Assembly: GCA_014607495.2 (NCBI GenBank)
Contig: CP053152.1
Coordinates: 1,116,001 to 1,180,000 of the forward strand
DNA length: 64,000 nucleotides
Direction: 5' to 3'
DNA from: Carposina sasakii
Taxonomy: Eukaryota > Arthropoda > Insecta > Lepidoptera > Carposinidae
Shown here: in pieces, positions 33,069-45,069 of the stretch
Numbering within the stretch: the stretch's first letter is position 1
How the letters are laid out: each line of letters starts with the position of its first letter
Program-made: the position numbers and the translations under genes
Notes under the pieces: model-generated
What the model saw: the letters and a program-made list of their open reading frames with translations, nothing else
What the model was told of the DNA's origin: nothing
Databases searched by the model: none

Positions 33069-33280
33069 CAGGGTTTTTTTCATCGCCACCTTTAGCGAAG
33101 GGTACGCACTCTATACATCAAATTAAGTAAGTTTATGCCAAAAAAATGCTGGGAAACGATGTAGATAAAAAAAAAAACTTGATCGGGAGAAATTTATAGT
33201 GTCCAGTGTTTATGTTAGCTTTTTTATAGACAGATATTAATTATTTCTAGTGAAAAATCTTGCTACGCGCGTCTATGTAT
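33069..33280 (-). mobile_element. TA-MITE, truncated by repeat E
   Basis: CAGGGTTTTTTTCATCGCCA through AAATCTTGCTACGCGCGTCT, then breaks off where repeat E begins. Confidence 0.65.
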
Positions 33281-33289
33281 TTTAACTAT

Positions 33290-33655
33290 GTATATATTTT
33301 TCTATCTATCTATATCTATACATATAATAAAAATGTAACGGATCGCTGTCTGTACATAGAAGATATAAAAAAATATATTATAGGAGACCTTTATCAACGC
33401 AATAGTACCCAAAATAATGATTTTTGGATTTTTTGTCTATTTCTCTTTCTCGGTTTTTCTGTTTGTCTGTGCGTTTGTGCACGCTAATTTCAGAAATGGC
33501 TGGACTGATTTCGATGCAGTTTTCAAGAATATATTGTGACAGGTCCCACTTAACATATAGGCTACTTTTTATCCCGGGTAAATGTTTTAATCCCGGATAA
33601 TTTCGACATTTTGTTTTTTCTGTAGTTGGAGTTACACTCGTAGTGGACGCCCCGA
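33290..33655 (+). repeat. Dispersed repeat E, uninterrupted copy
   Basis: TATACATATAATAAAAATGT, CAACGCAATAGTACCCAAAA, GACAGGTCCCACTTAACATA, ATCCCGGATAATTTCGACAT. It supplies the empty site for the FB-1 insertion at 8882. Confidence 0.6.
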
Positions 33656-34050
33656 CGCGTGGAAATTGAATTGTAGGACAGTCGGTTTACCAAAGCAGCG
33701 GATTACTTACTCGTCGAAAGGTATAACAGACGCAATAAATTATTGCACTATAATTTGATTTAAACTATCCTATCTCTCAATTGGTCGAAGCACATTGTAA
33801 TTTTATATTCGGAAGTGGTTTAGTATTAACATGAACGAGATTTATATATATAAGATATTGAATTTATCGTATGAATTATTCCGTTCCGATTTTACTATTA
33901 CCAATTTAATACATTCATGATTGATATCATATGATTGGCATAATCATCCTACAACTCTACATATTATTATAATACTGTAAATTAAGTGTACATTATCCGA
34001 AATAAACATTGATATTAAATCGAATATCAAACTGCAAAGTACATAAACTT

Positions 34051-34218
34051 GTAGACAATGTGGACCATTCTAGCCGCCCCACACTAAAATCTAAACTTAA
34101 ATTAGCTCTATTTAGTCTGTGTCTGTCTTAGAAATTTACATTAAAAATGGAGAAGGACACACAATGACACACATAAATAATTTTAAGTGTGATGATCAGA
34201 ATTGACCATATTGTCTAC
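34051..34218. mobile_element. Foldback MITE FB-2, copy 3
   Basis: GTAGACAATGTGG at the left end mirrors CCATATTGTCTAC at the right, defining the true outer ends of the family. Confidence 0.6.
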
Positions 34219-34219
34219 A

Positions 34220-35790
34220 GACACAGTAATATAGCATATAGGTGCCTACATTTCTGACACTTTCAAGTTTTATAATGTTAGTTTACTTCACCGAGTACGA
34301 GTATTAAGACCCTCTTTAAATCCATATCCTGACTACAAAGAATTAGGTACCTACTGAATAAAGGGAGAGCCATCCAAAATGTATCAAAAAAATCTTCAAT
34401 CAAACTTCACCACGTAAATTTCACAAATCCTCTCGGGGGTCCATTTCATACTCTTTCGATTCCAAAGGCTATAACATAAACATGGGGGCACACTATTAAA
34501 ACTTGGACTCGTTTTGTAAGCCAAAATATTATTCGGAATACCTTCCTTCTATCTCGACGTGACTATACCCCTGTGACATTTAAAACTAGCTTCAAACATG
34601 CACTGTATGTTAAGGGAGTATAGCTGAGAATTGTTCACTTGACGAGCCTTGAGTAGATGGTGTGGCTTGCGGTATCGGCCTTAGGGTTGCCAACTAGCAT
34701 TTACATTTTTATTTTATTACACCCGCTCAAGCGGAGTTTTAAAGTTTGTCGTTTAAATTGGAAACAGTTAGTATTAGTTATGTCACAGTGTACTTGGTGG
34801 AGATAGGAGCGATTCTGATACGATTATATACAAGTATGTTTGATCAACTATACGACTAGATACTATAGTTTGAACATTTTATTACTGAGTAAACTTGTTT
34901 AGGTTATGTACTTCGCATGGCAGTTTTTATAGTGTCCAACCTTTTTAATACAATAATGACGGTACCTACCTACAAGTATCTCATAGTTTAACGACTAATA
35001 AAATAATATGGGTGTTAGGCAAAGTAATATCGTTTTGGTCGAAGTTAGTTCGCTAGTAGAAAACGACAATTCAAAATTAAGACAGGAAGAATTATGCGAT
35101 ACTAATTAATATAATAGAATACTTACTAATGGATATTTATATCTTATATGTTCATTCTATGTTTATTTGTAGATAAATTGATAAAATTCTTTAATATCAT
35201 ACAAATTTTTATACAAGAGTGAGCTTAATGCCTCCCATGGAACTAATTTTATACTGCTATTATACTTGACCAGCAAGTTTTTACTGCTACTAATACTTTA
35301 AAATTACTTATTACGCGACCGTGCCAGCCCTACCCGGCCAGCGTCCGGCAGTCCGGCTGTCTCGTAAACATGCGCGCAGTATCAGCGCGTAATCTACCGG
35401 ATTTGTCGATCAGCCTATCCACTACCCAGATTTGTCCCGGCTTTCCCGATACGTTTTGCTTTCCTTGTCTTTATGGCCGGTTGTTTATTGGTTTTAGGGT
35501 TAGTCTTGATATGTGGCGGGCTTTTTTTAACAAGCAATGGACTGTAACGTCGACGGAGTGATGACTGGCTAAGCGCAGTTGGTGAACTCGCGCCAAAGGT
35601 GTTAGTTTCAAATTTTCGTTCTTTGTTACCTCATAGATTTACATATGTATCTGTTACGGCTAGAACCCAACGTTCAACTGTACGAGTAATTCTAGCCGGC
35701 TAGAGCTAGGTGTAGCCTATCACAGGTGGTTAGATTTAGGTATCCTACTTATACTCGGCTAGAACCTGTGCTGATGCGCCCCGTATCATG
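34220..35790. other. Nothing firmly recognised
   Basis: Includes a GC-rich spot at 35320-35400 (CCAGCGTCCGGCAGTCCGGC) that shares its motif with 37250-37310. No gene supported. Confidence 0.35.
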
Positions 35791-35794
35791 TTCA

Positions 35795-35895
35795 CTAGAT
35801 TACATCAGCTGCATTTTCTGCCGTGCACATAAGAGCCGTAAGAGTCGACTGAGGAGCTCAGGCATCTCTCTAACTAGCAACTTGTCACTACTCAT
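35795..35895 (-). repeat. Dispersed repeat A, partial
   Basis: ACATCAGCTGCATTTTCTGC and CTAACTAGCAACTTGTCACT. Confidence 0.45.
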
Positions 35896-35917
35896 TTATT
35901 TCCATCTGTTTTTGCAA

Positions 35918-36615
35918 TAATAATAATAAGCCCGCAGGGTAGCTTGTGGCGAGCTGTTGGGAGGTAGCGTTCCCACGGACCTGAAGTGCTCCCGGGGGAA
36001 GACCCTGTTCCTCATCTCCAGCGCCGGAGTGAGGTCTGACAAGAAACAGTTCCTCCACCTCTGTCTTACCTTCGCCGGCCGGGCAGAGTGGAGTCGCGAG
36101 AGCTAGGACAGCTCGAGGGTGGACGTGCCCGTCGGTAAGTAGCGAGTTGGCCTCGGTTTAAAGTCCAGGGGCACCCCTCCACCCTAGCCGCTCACCAAAT
36201 GTTGCCCCTTTGTCGCTCCGTGCGTGCCCATGAAATGAGTCGGCGAGTCACCGCCTGCCACCTAGCAATTTTGAGACTTGATTGTAATGGCAGGCGTCCG
36301 TTAGTCTCCTTCAATAGCCCAGTTACTCAACCCCATCCTACAATCACTCCCATAGCCCATGACCTTATTTTCCATCGCACGACATAGCTCTGCACTACAA
36401 TAGTCTTGCACATGGCGGGGACCATCGCCGGGTGTATCATATTGTGCGTTCGGCGATGGTATCCGCCATGTGTATCCCACACCGTATTAAAGCTCTCTTA
36501 AAAGGGCCTCCACATCTTGGCTACGGCTCGATACACGCCTCTCAAAGGACCGGGACTCTGTAGTCCCGTAAATTTCTCAAGAGATACATAATAATAATAA
36601 TTCATTTATTTCAGG
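35918..36615 (+). mobile_element. Probable LINE 3' UTR with stem-loop and (AAT)n tail
   Basis: A GC-rich ~700-bp block bounded by ATAATAATAATAA on both sides. Its last ~110 bp (GGACTCTGTAGTCCCGTAAA, then the AAT tail) recur at 40490-40625. It contains a strong stem-loop: ATGGCGGGGACCATCGCCG paired with CGGCGATGGTATCCGCCAT (about 36412-36471). No coding frame remains. Confidence 0.55.
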
Positions 36616-36639
36616 TATACACCCATATTACAAAAAATT

Positions 36640-36710
36640 ACAATGCTAAACTTGATCTCCTTCATGATCCTGAAGCTCTTGCTACCCCATTTCGGTTACA
36701 CAAACGTGTG
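36640..36710 (-). repeat. Dispersed repeat A, short fragment
   Basis: TCTCCTTCATGATCCTGAAG and GCTACCCCATTTCGG. Confidence 0.4.
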
Positions 36711-36887
36711 AATATTTACGCAGAACTAGGTGTTACCGACCATAGGCGGTTAGATCTAGATATATCCTATTGTCCTTGATTAGAACTAGTTTTAGAACTA
36801 GGGGCAGAAGTAGCCAACCCAGGTGGACATGCTGCTGCTGCCGGTAGGAAAAGGTCACAATAAAATTATAATCTTTATATTTTTTTT

Positions 36888-36985
36888 TATCTGGACTTCC
36901 ACAAATATTTCAAGACTAAAATTAGCCAAATCGCTACCGTCGTTCTCGAGTTATAGCGAGACTAACGAACAGAAATTCATTTTTA
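36888..36985 (-). repeat. Dispersed repeat fragment
   Basis: Minus strand reads GTTCGTTAGTCTCGCTATAA ... GCTAATTTTAGTCTTGAAAT. I recall this as a common lepidopteran repeat. Single copy in this window. Confidence 0.35.
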
Positions 36986-36989
36986 TATA

Positions 36990-37123
36990 CAGGTGTTTTT
37001 GGTCGTCAAAGTTCTCCTCATCATCACGATCATTTTTCTCCGTGAATATGTCTGGGAAGCGTCTGGTTTCCAAGATATTAGGGTTCAAAGTTGAGTAAAT
37101 AGACTACGTTTTTCTGCATAAAG
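36990..37123 (+). mobile_element. TA-MITE, left-end fragment
   Basis: CAGGTGTTTTTGGTCGTCAA through TTTTTCTGCATAAA, then switches to the AAGGCTCGAGCACAC repeat. Confidence 0.6.
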
Positions 37124-37737
37124 GCTCGAGCACACTCAAAAACAGCAATCCACACAATACACTACAAATAAAAACCAATGATTATTACCTGCCCGAGATA
37201 GCAATATTAGAGTAATTTAAATGTATCTACATAGTTTTACCTTTAACCGGACGGCCGGGTCTGCGTCCGGGACATATTTGTGTCCGGTAGTCCGGCTGGA
37301 CATATTAAAGCTATTTTATTTATTTTGCAGATACAAAACCCTTATCGCCGGATATATAGCTTTGGTCGTTGTTCATATTTGGATACCAGTAAAGTTTTTT
37401 CTTCGTTCGTCTTTTTTAAATCTACCTATATTATATAAAGTAACCCGACTGATTCATGAACCCCGAGGTAAAACTATGGAAACTATGTAGATATTTCAAC
37501 CGTGGCTTCCTTTTGTAAAGTTTTTACAAAATTCTAATATTTACGAAATTAAGCCAAAAAAGCACCATTCGGTTTTTTTTTATAGTAGTTATGCTGATAT
37601 CTAAACCATGAGTTGATAGCACATAATATATATTTTTTAAATATATTTAGTCCAACCATAAATGAAGAGTAAGCTATAAAAAGTATGCAATTTTTTGGCA
37701 TTGAAGGGTCTGCACATCTTCATTGTGCCCTTGTATC

Positions 37738-37856
37738 ATGCAATCACCAACCCACTTGCCTAGCGTGGTGACTATGGGCAAAACCCCTCCTATGTCAAAA
37801 GCCTTGTGGCGTGCTGGGGGGAGGCCTATGTCCAGCAGTGGACTGCAATAGGCTAT
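37738..37856 (+). mobile_element. RTE-tailed SINE, 5'-truncated
   Basis: CACCAACCCACTTGCCTAGC through TGGACTGCAATAGGCT. It lacks the (GAT)n tail. Confidence 0.6.
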
Positions 37857-37959
37857 GTGCCATGCTGGTGCCCTGCTAGACGTGGCAGTCCCCTCTAGTG
37901 TCAATAAACAAGGCTTCTCGGCGCTATCGTGACGCGGGGGTAGTTACCCCGCGGACGGA

Positions 37960-38101
37960 CGGCACTCGATAATTACGGCCTTTGTTCCAGCCCCTGTAAT
38001 GAGTGTTGGTTATGTTTTAGTGGAAATTTTAAGCTATGCTGTTATTATTAACGGGATGACGCTCGCGACTTTGTGGATAAGTACGTAGGGAAAAACACCC
38101 A

Positions 38102-38178
<77 letters not shown>

Positions 38179-39600
38179 TATTGTCGCACTATCATCGTTA
38201 CTTCAAGTGAACCTACAACCTAACATATCTACAAATATATCCGTAGATATATAGATAGGTACCAGAAATCACGTTCAACTCATTTTCAGATATATCAAGA
38301 TATTATAACGAGTGACATATTTATTTTGACTCAACTTACACCAACTTAAATGAAACACGATCAAGAATTCAGATCGCTATCGAAATAAAACAAACACGTC
38401 CTCCATAGCCCATTAAGGTCCTTTACAATCACCATTCCGTAAAGATCACAAAACATCCACTTAAGAAAGCCCATCACATCTGCGCTGCACCAATTAGGGA
38501 CCCTCAATAACAATAAAAAAACTTTAATAAACAACCGTCTGTAAATTTGGCGAAAACCCGGCGATTACTCCCCCTTAACTAGATATAATTACGGGCATTC
38601 GGTGTCACCCTGCCCTTAACGAGTATCGCGGTAATATAAGAAGCTGTAAAGAATGATATAACCTTTAAATGGGATTAAATTATCAAATTGAAACTTGGGA
38701 ATGGGTTTAAATGATGGGACTGAAGAACAGAGCACCCGCTGGATGGAAGAAAGACGGTTGCGTCGTCAAAATCCGTATTTTTTATGGATGGCATCCACTA
38801 ATACGGAGATGAGATAGGAGATGAGAGAGAAATGTTTTGAATAACCAATAGTAATATGGTATCTGTTGACTGCGACTTCGTTCGCGTGGACTGCAGAATG
38901 TAGCCTATGTCCTCCGTATTCCCAACTTATTTATATGGCAAATTTCATAAAGGTTAATTTTATGACGTAAATAAAGCGTAAAGAGGTAACAAAGAAATAA
39001 ACCAACTTTCGGTTGACATTGTTTATATGTCTGTAAATGAAGCTATTGTACTCTTCATTTAATTTGAATTACTCGCGTAGATGTTTTACATCAAAATATT
39101 ATATCATCTAAGTTGGCAGTTTGCATGACCTATGTCTTTGCCAGAAATGCAAAATGGTGACTGGCCTTTTTTACAGTAAAACATTAACTTGGATTTTAAA
39201 GGAAACAATTTCATAATTTTTGAAGCAATAGCTTTTAATGTTGTTTCTCTTTACAGGTTAGTGATTAATAAATTACTTAGTACATAAGTGTATAAATCTT
39301 TGATAAAAATAACTTGCGTAAAATTGTTTAAAAATTCATAAAATAAATTTCTCTTTACAGAGCAACAAGTAAACTTTTTGTTTCAATAGATTACATTATT
39401 ACATGTTGTTATTTTTACATCATCTCTTCACTGAGCTTAGGTGGAAATGGATCAAGGAGAGGAGAGATGTCTCATTTAAAAAATTGAGTCCCACGATCGA
39501 ACATGTGTTTGTTTAGAAAATGAAAATTCATTAGATTTTTATTTCCTCAAAACATACCTGTGTTTCGCCGTTTAGTTCATTTGGCAGATGTCCTTAGTTA
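37960..39600. other. AT-rich, (AT)n inside, no gene
   Basis: A long AT microsatellite at 38105-38175; 38872-38910 is a relic of repeat E (GCGACTTCGTTCGCGTGGAC). Nothing else supported. Confidence 0.4.
38105..38175. repeat. (AT)n microsatellite
   Basis: About 70 bases of alternating A and T, with two AATATATT interruptions near the middle. Confidence 0.95.
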
Positions 39601-39839
39601 CTGTGTATGACTTCATTATCTATGTACTTACTGCATAAAAAAAATGTTAGTTTCGAAATCAAGCATAGGAGTTATTCTATGAAACGGAGACTACAATAAA
39701 ATAATAATTACATTACTATTTATTTACTACTTTTCGGTTGTAGTACTCATTCATCATTATTAAAATTAATAAGAAAATTTAACTTACCTACTCCTTACAA
39801 CCTATGAAGTTACACAATGTTATTTTTTTAAATATATTA

Positions 39840-40115
39840 AATAGGCTTACGCTTGACCACAACACGCCTGATGGTAAGCACTATTGCAGTCTAAGATGGA
39901 GCGCGCTTGCCTAAAAGAAACCGGTTCACTCTCGACTTGAACACCGCAAGATTATAGTTCATGGGGAACAGGGATTTAGGCAGGGAGTCTCACAGCTTGG
40001 CCGTTCGCACTATGAATGTAGAAGCGAAACACTTGGTACGAATTTTGGCACTTCAACTGTGAATCGGTGTCGCCTTGACGTTTCCCTGGTCGTCCGGTGG
40101 TAGTAGGTGGTGTTA
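39840..40115 (+). repeat. Dispersed repeat (CTTGACCACAA.. type)
   Basis: GCCTGATGGTAAGCACTATT, AAGATGGAGCGCGCTTGCC and ACTCTCGACTTGAACACC are of a kind I recall from lepidopteran LINE 3' regions. One copy here. Confidence 0.4.
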
Positions 40116-40372
40116 ATGCAATAATACAAGGACAGATCAGAAAAACGTAAAGAAAACCTAATTACTAAGAGAAGCAATTATTTTAGATGGTTAATTCTGA
40201 ACATCTTAGCAGAATACATAAGGCACAAAGTAGTGCTCCCTATAAAGAGAGAAATAAGTCAATCATTAGACGGATGCGAGCCGCACAAATCTTCCACAAT
40301 ATACTGCGAATGAAGCAAATGTAGTGCTCCAGATAGCGTAGTGTGGATACTCTCACTTCTCGACCATATTGG

Positions 40373-40458
40373 CAAACGCAAATGCCAGTAAGGAATAAGA
40401 TTTAAGGAATAACTTAGTTGGCAAATGCCAGTAAGGAATAAGATATTTAACCGGAACT
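40373..40458 (+). repeat. 43-bp tandem duplication
   Basis: AATGCCAGTAAGGAATAAGA occurs at 40381 and again at 40424. Confidence 0.7.
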
Positions 40459-40489
40459 AACTGGTAGTGGTTGGTATCTTTTATAAGGC

Positions 40490-40625
40490 AATGTAAAAGT
40501 TCTCTTAAAAGGACCTCTACATCTATACGGCCCGATGCACGCGTCTCTAAGGACCGCGACTCTGTAGTCCCGGGAATTTTCAGAAGAGATACAAATAATA
40601 ATAATAATTAGTTCATTTATTCAGA
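40490..40625 (+). mobile_element. LINE 3' tail, second copy
   Basis: Same end as 36500-36615: GCGACTCTGTAGTCCCGGGA, AGAAGAGATACAAATAATAA. Confidence 0.55.
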
Positions 40626-40760
40626 TTTGCAATTAAATCTACTTTCAACACGCTCGTCGGTTTAGGGTAATGAAAATAAACCCTTCCAATACAGTCACCA
40701 CCACCACCGTACATGTTTTAATACTTCTTTTATCATCATTTCTTATATCTTTCAGTGATA

Positions 40761-40844
40761 CATACTTCTCAATGCTCTCATTTCCACTGCATTCCTTACG
40801 GGTTTCTGCCATACCCAACTTTCACTTCCATACATAAGAGTCGG
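40761..40844 (-). pseudogene. Reverse-transcriptase remnant
   Basis: The minus strand encodes PTLMYGSESWVWQKPVRNAV followed by EMRALRSM, the conserved C-terminal part of a non-LTR polyprotein. The frame breaks on both sides. Neighbouring GCTCGTCGGTTTAGGGTA (about 40658) also occurs in repeat I, suggesting the same LINE family. Confidence 0.55.
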
Positions 40845-40879
40845 CACCAAACACCTCCATGAACAGCCAGACTCGTGCG

Positions 40880-43425
40880 ACAAGTCAGTAAAAGAATTAA
40901 GGATTCCCAGCACTCACTCTCTTGCAATATCTTTGTCATGTTTTGTAAACAAAGGCAGATGAACTCAGTCACTTGCTGACCACCTGTCTTACTTACTACT
41001 CAACTTTCAAATGAACATTTTTGTACAACTCCTCCTCTCAATGTATACCACAAACAAAATTGGTCAGATAGCCACGGTGACGCACCATCCCTGGTTCTAC
41101 CCTTTTCGGTAAACCCTGTGTGGCGTTTATTCATCTGAGCCCTCGTAGAGGGTTTTGACCGAATGATATATTAAACTTATATATTAAAATTAGATATTAA
41201 CGATTTGTACTTACAACTTACATTCCTGCATCCGGATATCCTCTACAATAAATAACAATAGAGTACAACCATTTCAGATATATGGCTACAACGAAAGGGT
41301 GTACCTATTATATAAATATAATGCATATAATATAACGACTATCAAACGAGATAACAAATATAATACCGTCTTCTTTAATGTAAGGAATATCCTTCCTATA
41401 CCAACGCAATTGTAAATCACGAGAAGACAAGAAAAGGGTGGCGCAAAAACTAATGAAATAACACAGGCTTTCAATCTAGGGTCCCGTAAACAGGCTGTAC
41501 CCTGGGGAAAATACTAAGCCTCCTTCAGTTTATTTGTAGGAAAATATGAAGGCATCTTAAATTATATAGGTAATCTTCGGAGTTGGTTTATCTTTATATA
41601 TCTAAGGGTCGATTTTTTCGACCGTCTGAATGCCTATCTGAAGGATTAATCTGATGCTGTCTTTTTTTTAAACTTCATAAAAATAGAGACAGCATCATCT
41701 TTACACGCTATCTGACGTTTGGAAAAATAAAATTTATTTAGACAGCGTTTATTTAGACAGGAGAAACCGTTAAAATTTGGACTAGACATCGTTGATGGTA
41801 TATAACTTTTAATTACATCTTATAAACAAGTTAATACTATTTAATAAATAACGAGCTTTATGGCCCAAATTATTATTGTACATTGTATTTAATACCTGAA
41901 TAAATGAAAAAAATCAATGTAATGCCTTTTGTCCAGTAAAAAGTAGTCGAAGTCACGATCAACTAACTAGTACAACATAAAGAGCTCTCCTCTAATATAA
42001 AACCAAATAATACCATTTGATAGCCATACTATTCCCCATTAAAAATAACGAATGATTCCATACAGGGCACATATGAGATTAATAACAATAAAATATGAGG
42101 GAATAAATCTCAATGCCACAGTTTAGTACGACTCATATTGAATTTATCTGCGTTCTTGTTTATATTGTATATAGAGAATCGACTTTATGTCTAGCTTTAT
42201 AGCTACGAATATGTATGATTAGTATTGCAAAAATAAAATCATTTATAAAATAGTAAATAAGTATGTCCTAGACCAGAATAAAATACCCACATTTCAAAAA
42301 CAAATGTGTCCATAGCAACAATAATACCTAAAAATATTGTAAAAAGACGCCAAGTCCAACCCAATCACAAATCGAAATCGAACCGCCATCTTTAATTACT
42401 GGAGTCCCAAGCTTCAAATCCTTCCAATATCAAATCAAACAACGCAACTAACCCGAACCCTCCCTGAGTTATTTGCTCAAGTTATCGGCGGACCGTTTAT
42501 CACGAAACTGTCGCATTTAATAATAATTAATGATAATTGCCTTCTAGCTTACGACAAAGGCGATCGGCCGATTCCCGTAAGTTATTTCAGTTTAAGTTGG
42601 AACACTTGGAATTTGAGTAAGACTGTATCTTGTAGTTTGGCGGTAGAGTTCGGAATAGGGATAGGATGGAGGCCGATTTCTGAGACCGTGATTTTAGTTT
42701 TAAGATTTTGGATGAGTTCATTTAAATTATAAATATATCTCATTGTTAGTTTATATTATGAAGTTCTAAGTAAATAGTCAATAAAAAATATAATTTATAC
42801 GAAAAATCTAAAGCGTTTGTATAGTGTAATAATGTATTCTATTTGATTATCTATTCTACAATCTACTACTTATCAACACAATCACAATGGACTAAAATTT
42901 ATTGGAAAATACACGAGACTAAGATTTTTAAAAATAACATACCTACTCCATTCCATTCATGTCCTAAGCTGTATTCTTAATCACTTAGCATTGGTAAACT
43001 GGTACACGACAAGGTAAACAATATGAAGACTAGAACTTGGCCTATAATTCACAGTGCGCCTGACTCCTGCGCAAACGCGCATTGTTTAACGAGCACACAG
43101 TTTAGTGTCTTGTACAAATGGTTGTTGACTATTGTCTTGTCATCTTTAAACTTCGCGCAGGATAGACTGGTTAAAGGGGAGGGGGGCGGTTCCAGCTTAA
43201 TTAGTATTGGTACACTTGTACTTACATGTTTTGTTTATGTTATTAGGTAATAGATAAGAGTTGAGATGGTAAACTGCCTTGCCAGAGTTTCTCCGACTAA
43301 ATCAGTGAAATTCTAGAGAAGGTTTGGTGTATCCTAAACCACCGACGTGCGGTTATGGAGAATATCATGAGCATTGATGAGGCTAAAGAGTTATCAGGAT
43401 CGTGGTAAATAGGTATTCATGATCT
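40880..43425. other. Long stretch without supported features
   Basis: AT-rich. 41610-41770 contains inverted GATGCTGTCT / AGACAGCATC segments that may be a MITE. Short frames here are unsupported. Confidence 0.35.
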
Positions 43426-43429
43426 CTGT

Positions 43430-43468
43430 TCATCATCCTTGGGAAGTCCACTGCTGAACATAGACCTG
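43430..43468 (-). repeat. RTE-like 3' fragment
   Basis: GGGAAGTCCACTGCTGAACA preceded by CATCATCC. Confidence 0.4.
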
Positions 43469-44721
43469 TCATAGATTTATGTCGATTTAATATTTATATT
43501 GTTCTTCATATACGAATTGAAGCCTCTACATCTTATCATATGAATCTTTAATCCAGAATCTTCTTAGTATTTCCATTATTTACACAAAAATAAACTTACA
43601 AAATTTCCATACATAAATTCGAAATTGAAAATCGATGAACCTAAAATTCGAAGAAAGGCTAAATTATCCGATTCACAAAACAGCAGTCATAAATCGTATA
43701 CTAATAACAAACACAAACAAGGTGTCTCAGAAGTTTATGTAGAACTTTCTGGAAGGTTCTGCCTAATGACACGTGCAGTGATAACATCAGGGTGTTGTTT
43801 ATGATGTTTTGGACCTACTCGTATTATCTGAAATGAAGGGAAATGTTGACAATGAAGTATTAAAATGTAATGTTTGTTTTATTATCAGGTTGATTGTGAT
43901 CGCAAATAAGTTATTAAAACTCAACTAAAAATTAATCTTGTTTATTTGCTGTGCGGTTTGCGATCTTTTTTATCCTGAATTTCTGTAGTACCTATTACAT
44001 TCAGTACTATAACATAGGTTTAATCCGTACCTACTAGGAATTTTGTATCTAGACGCTACGCATTACTTCAAACTAGCTCTATACAAATTATTCATATATC
44101 ATACAAGTATTAACTACCTACCTAACTCTAATTGTATATATTAAACAACAAATATACAAGAAACACAATTTAGAAAGCTCATTTCCCAAAAGGATCATCT
44201 GAAAGGTTTTCACCCTTTCTAGAAATTTGGCTGATTATTTGCGCGTATCTGAGATCTCTTTGTTGGTCTCTACTCCCTCATAACGCAGATTAGCGAAGCC
44301 TGTTCGATACCTGATAAATATGCTAACTGAGCTGTAGATTACTGGAATAGTTTAAATATTATAAGATGAGACAAATCTTGGTACACATAGTTGTTTACTT
44401 TAAGTTGAATTGTTTGCAGCCGTTGCAAAGTAACACTGTTTTAAAAAAAAACATTTTTGTTACTTTTTGCTACAACATAAAAAGTGTTTATACGCCAATG
44501 ACAGATTAATTTGAAAATTTAAACTTTAAGAAACATTCTTAATAGATAATTTTCGGTGGCTATTATTTCAATATAATTATGATCGGGTTCAAGGTTCAAA
44601 GTTCAAGTTCAAATCCATAATATGAATCACACCGGGTCCAAAGTTGTGGTTTATAATATTATTATAAAAAACAACTTTGGCTCCGGTGTAGTCGGGTATT
44701 CTGCTAGTATATTGTACCTAT

Positions 44722-44835
44722 TGGACCACCTGCCCAGCGTGGTGACTATGGGCAAATACCCCCCATGGCAGTCGTCATGTGGCGTGCCCTGGGGGAGGCC
44801 TACGTCTGGCAGTGGACTGCAATAGGCTGATGATG
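44722..44835 (+). mobile_element. RTE-tailed SINE, 114-bp truncated copy
   Basis: ACCTGCCCAGCGTGGTGACT to the GATGATG tail, flanked by the 11-bp TSD ATTGTACCTAT (44711-44721 and 44836-44846). Confidence 0.82.
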
Positions 44836-44889
44836 ATTGTACCTATAAAATTCTTTGATCTGAATGGTTGAATGCACAGCCTAAACCAA

Positions 44890-45065
44890 GCTGATCAGCA
44901 AGCCTAGCCTGCGAAACACGCGAAACACGATATGATAAACCAATTTATGACTATTGAGCGTGCGTATAGCCGCCAAATTTTGCATAGTCGATAAATATGC
45001 GTGGTAGCTAGGGGGCGCCAATGAAGCAAATAAAACCAAGAGTATATCGCGATATGAAGAATAAA
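44890..45065 (-). mobile_element. MITE K, diverged copy
   Basis: AAGCCTAGCCTGCGAAACAC and CACGATATGATAAACCAATT match the inverse of 12167-12339. Confidence 0.45.
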
Positions 45066-45069
45066 AACA

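Noticed and set aside
37931..37957. Small hairpin GCGGGGGTAGTTACCCCGC as a terminator
   Set aside because: Intrinsic hairpin terminators do not apply to a nuclear insect genome; probably chance in a GC-rich patch.
41610..41770. Inverted GATGCTGTCT segments as a MITE
   Set aside because: Arms are short and imperfect and no TSD or second copy was seen.
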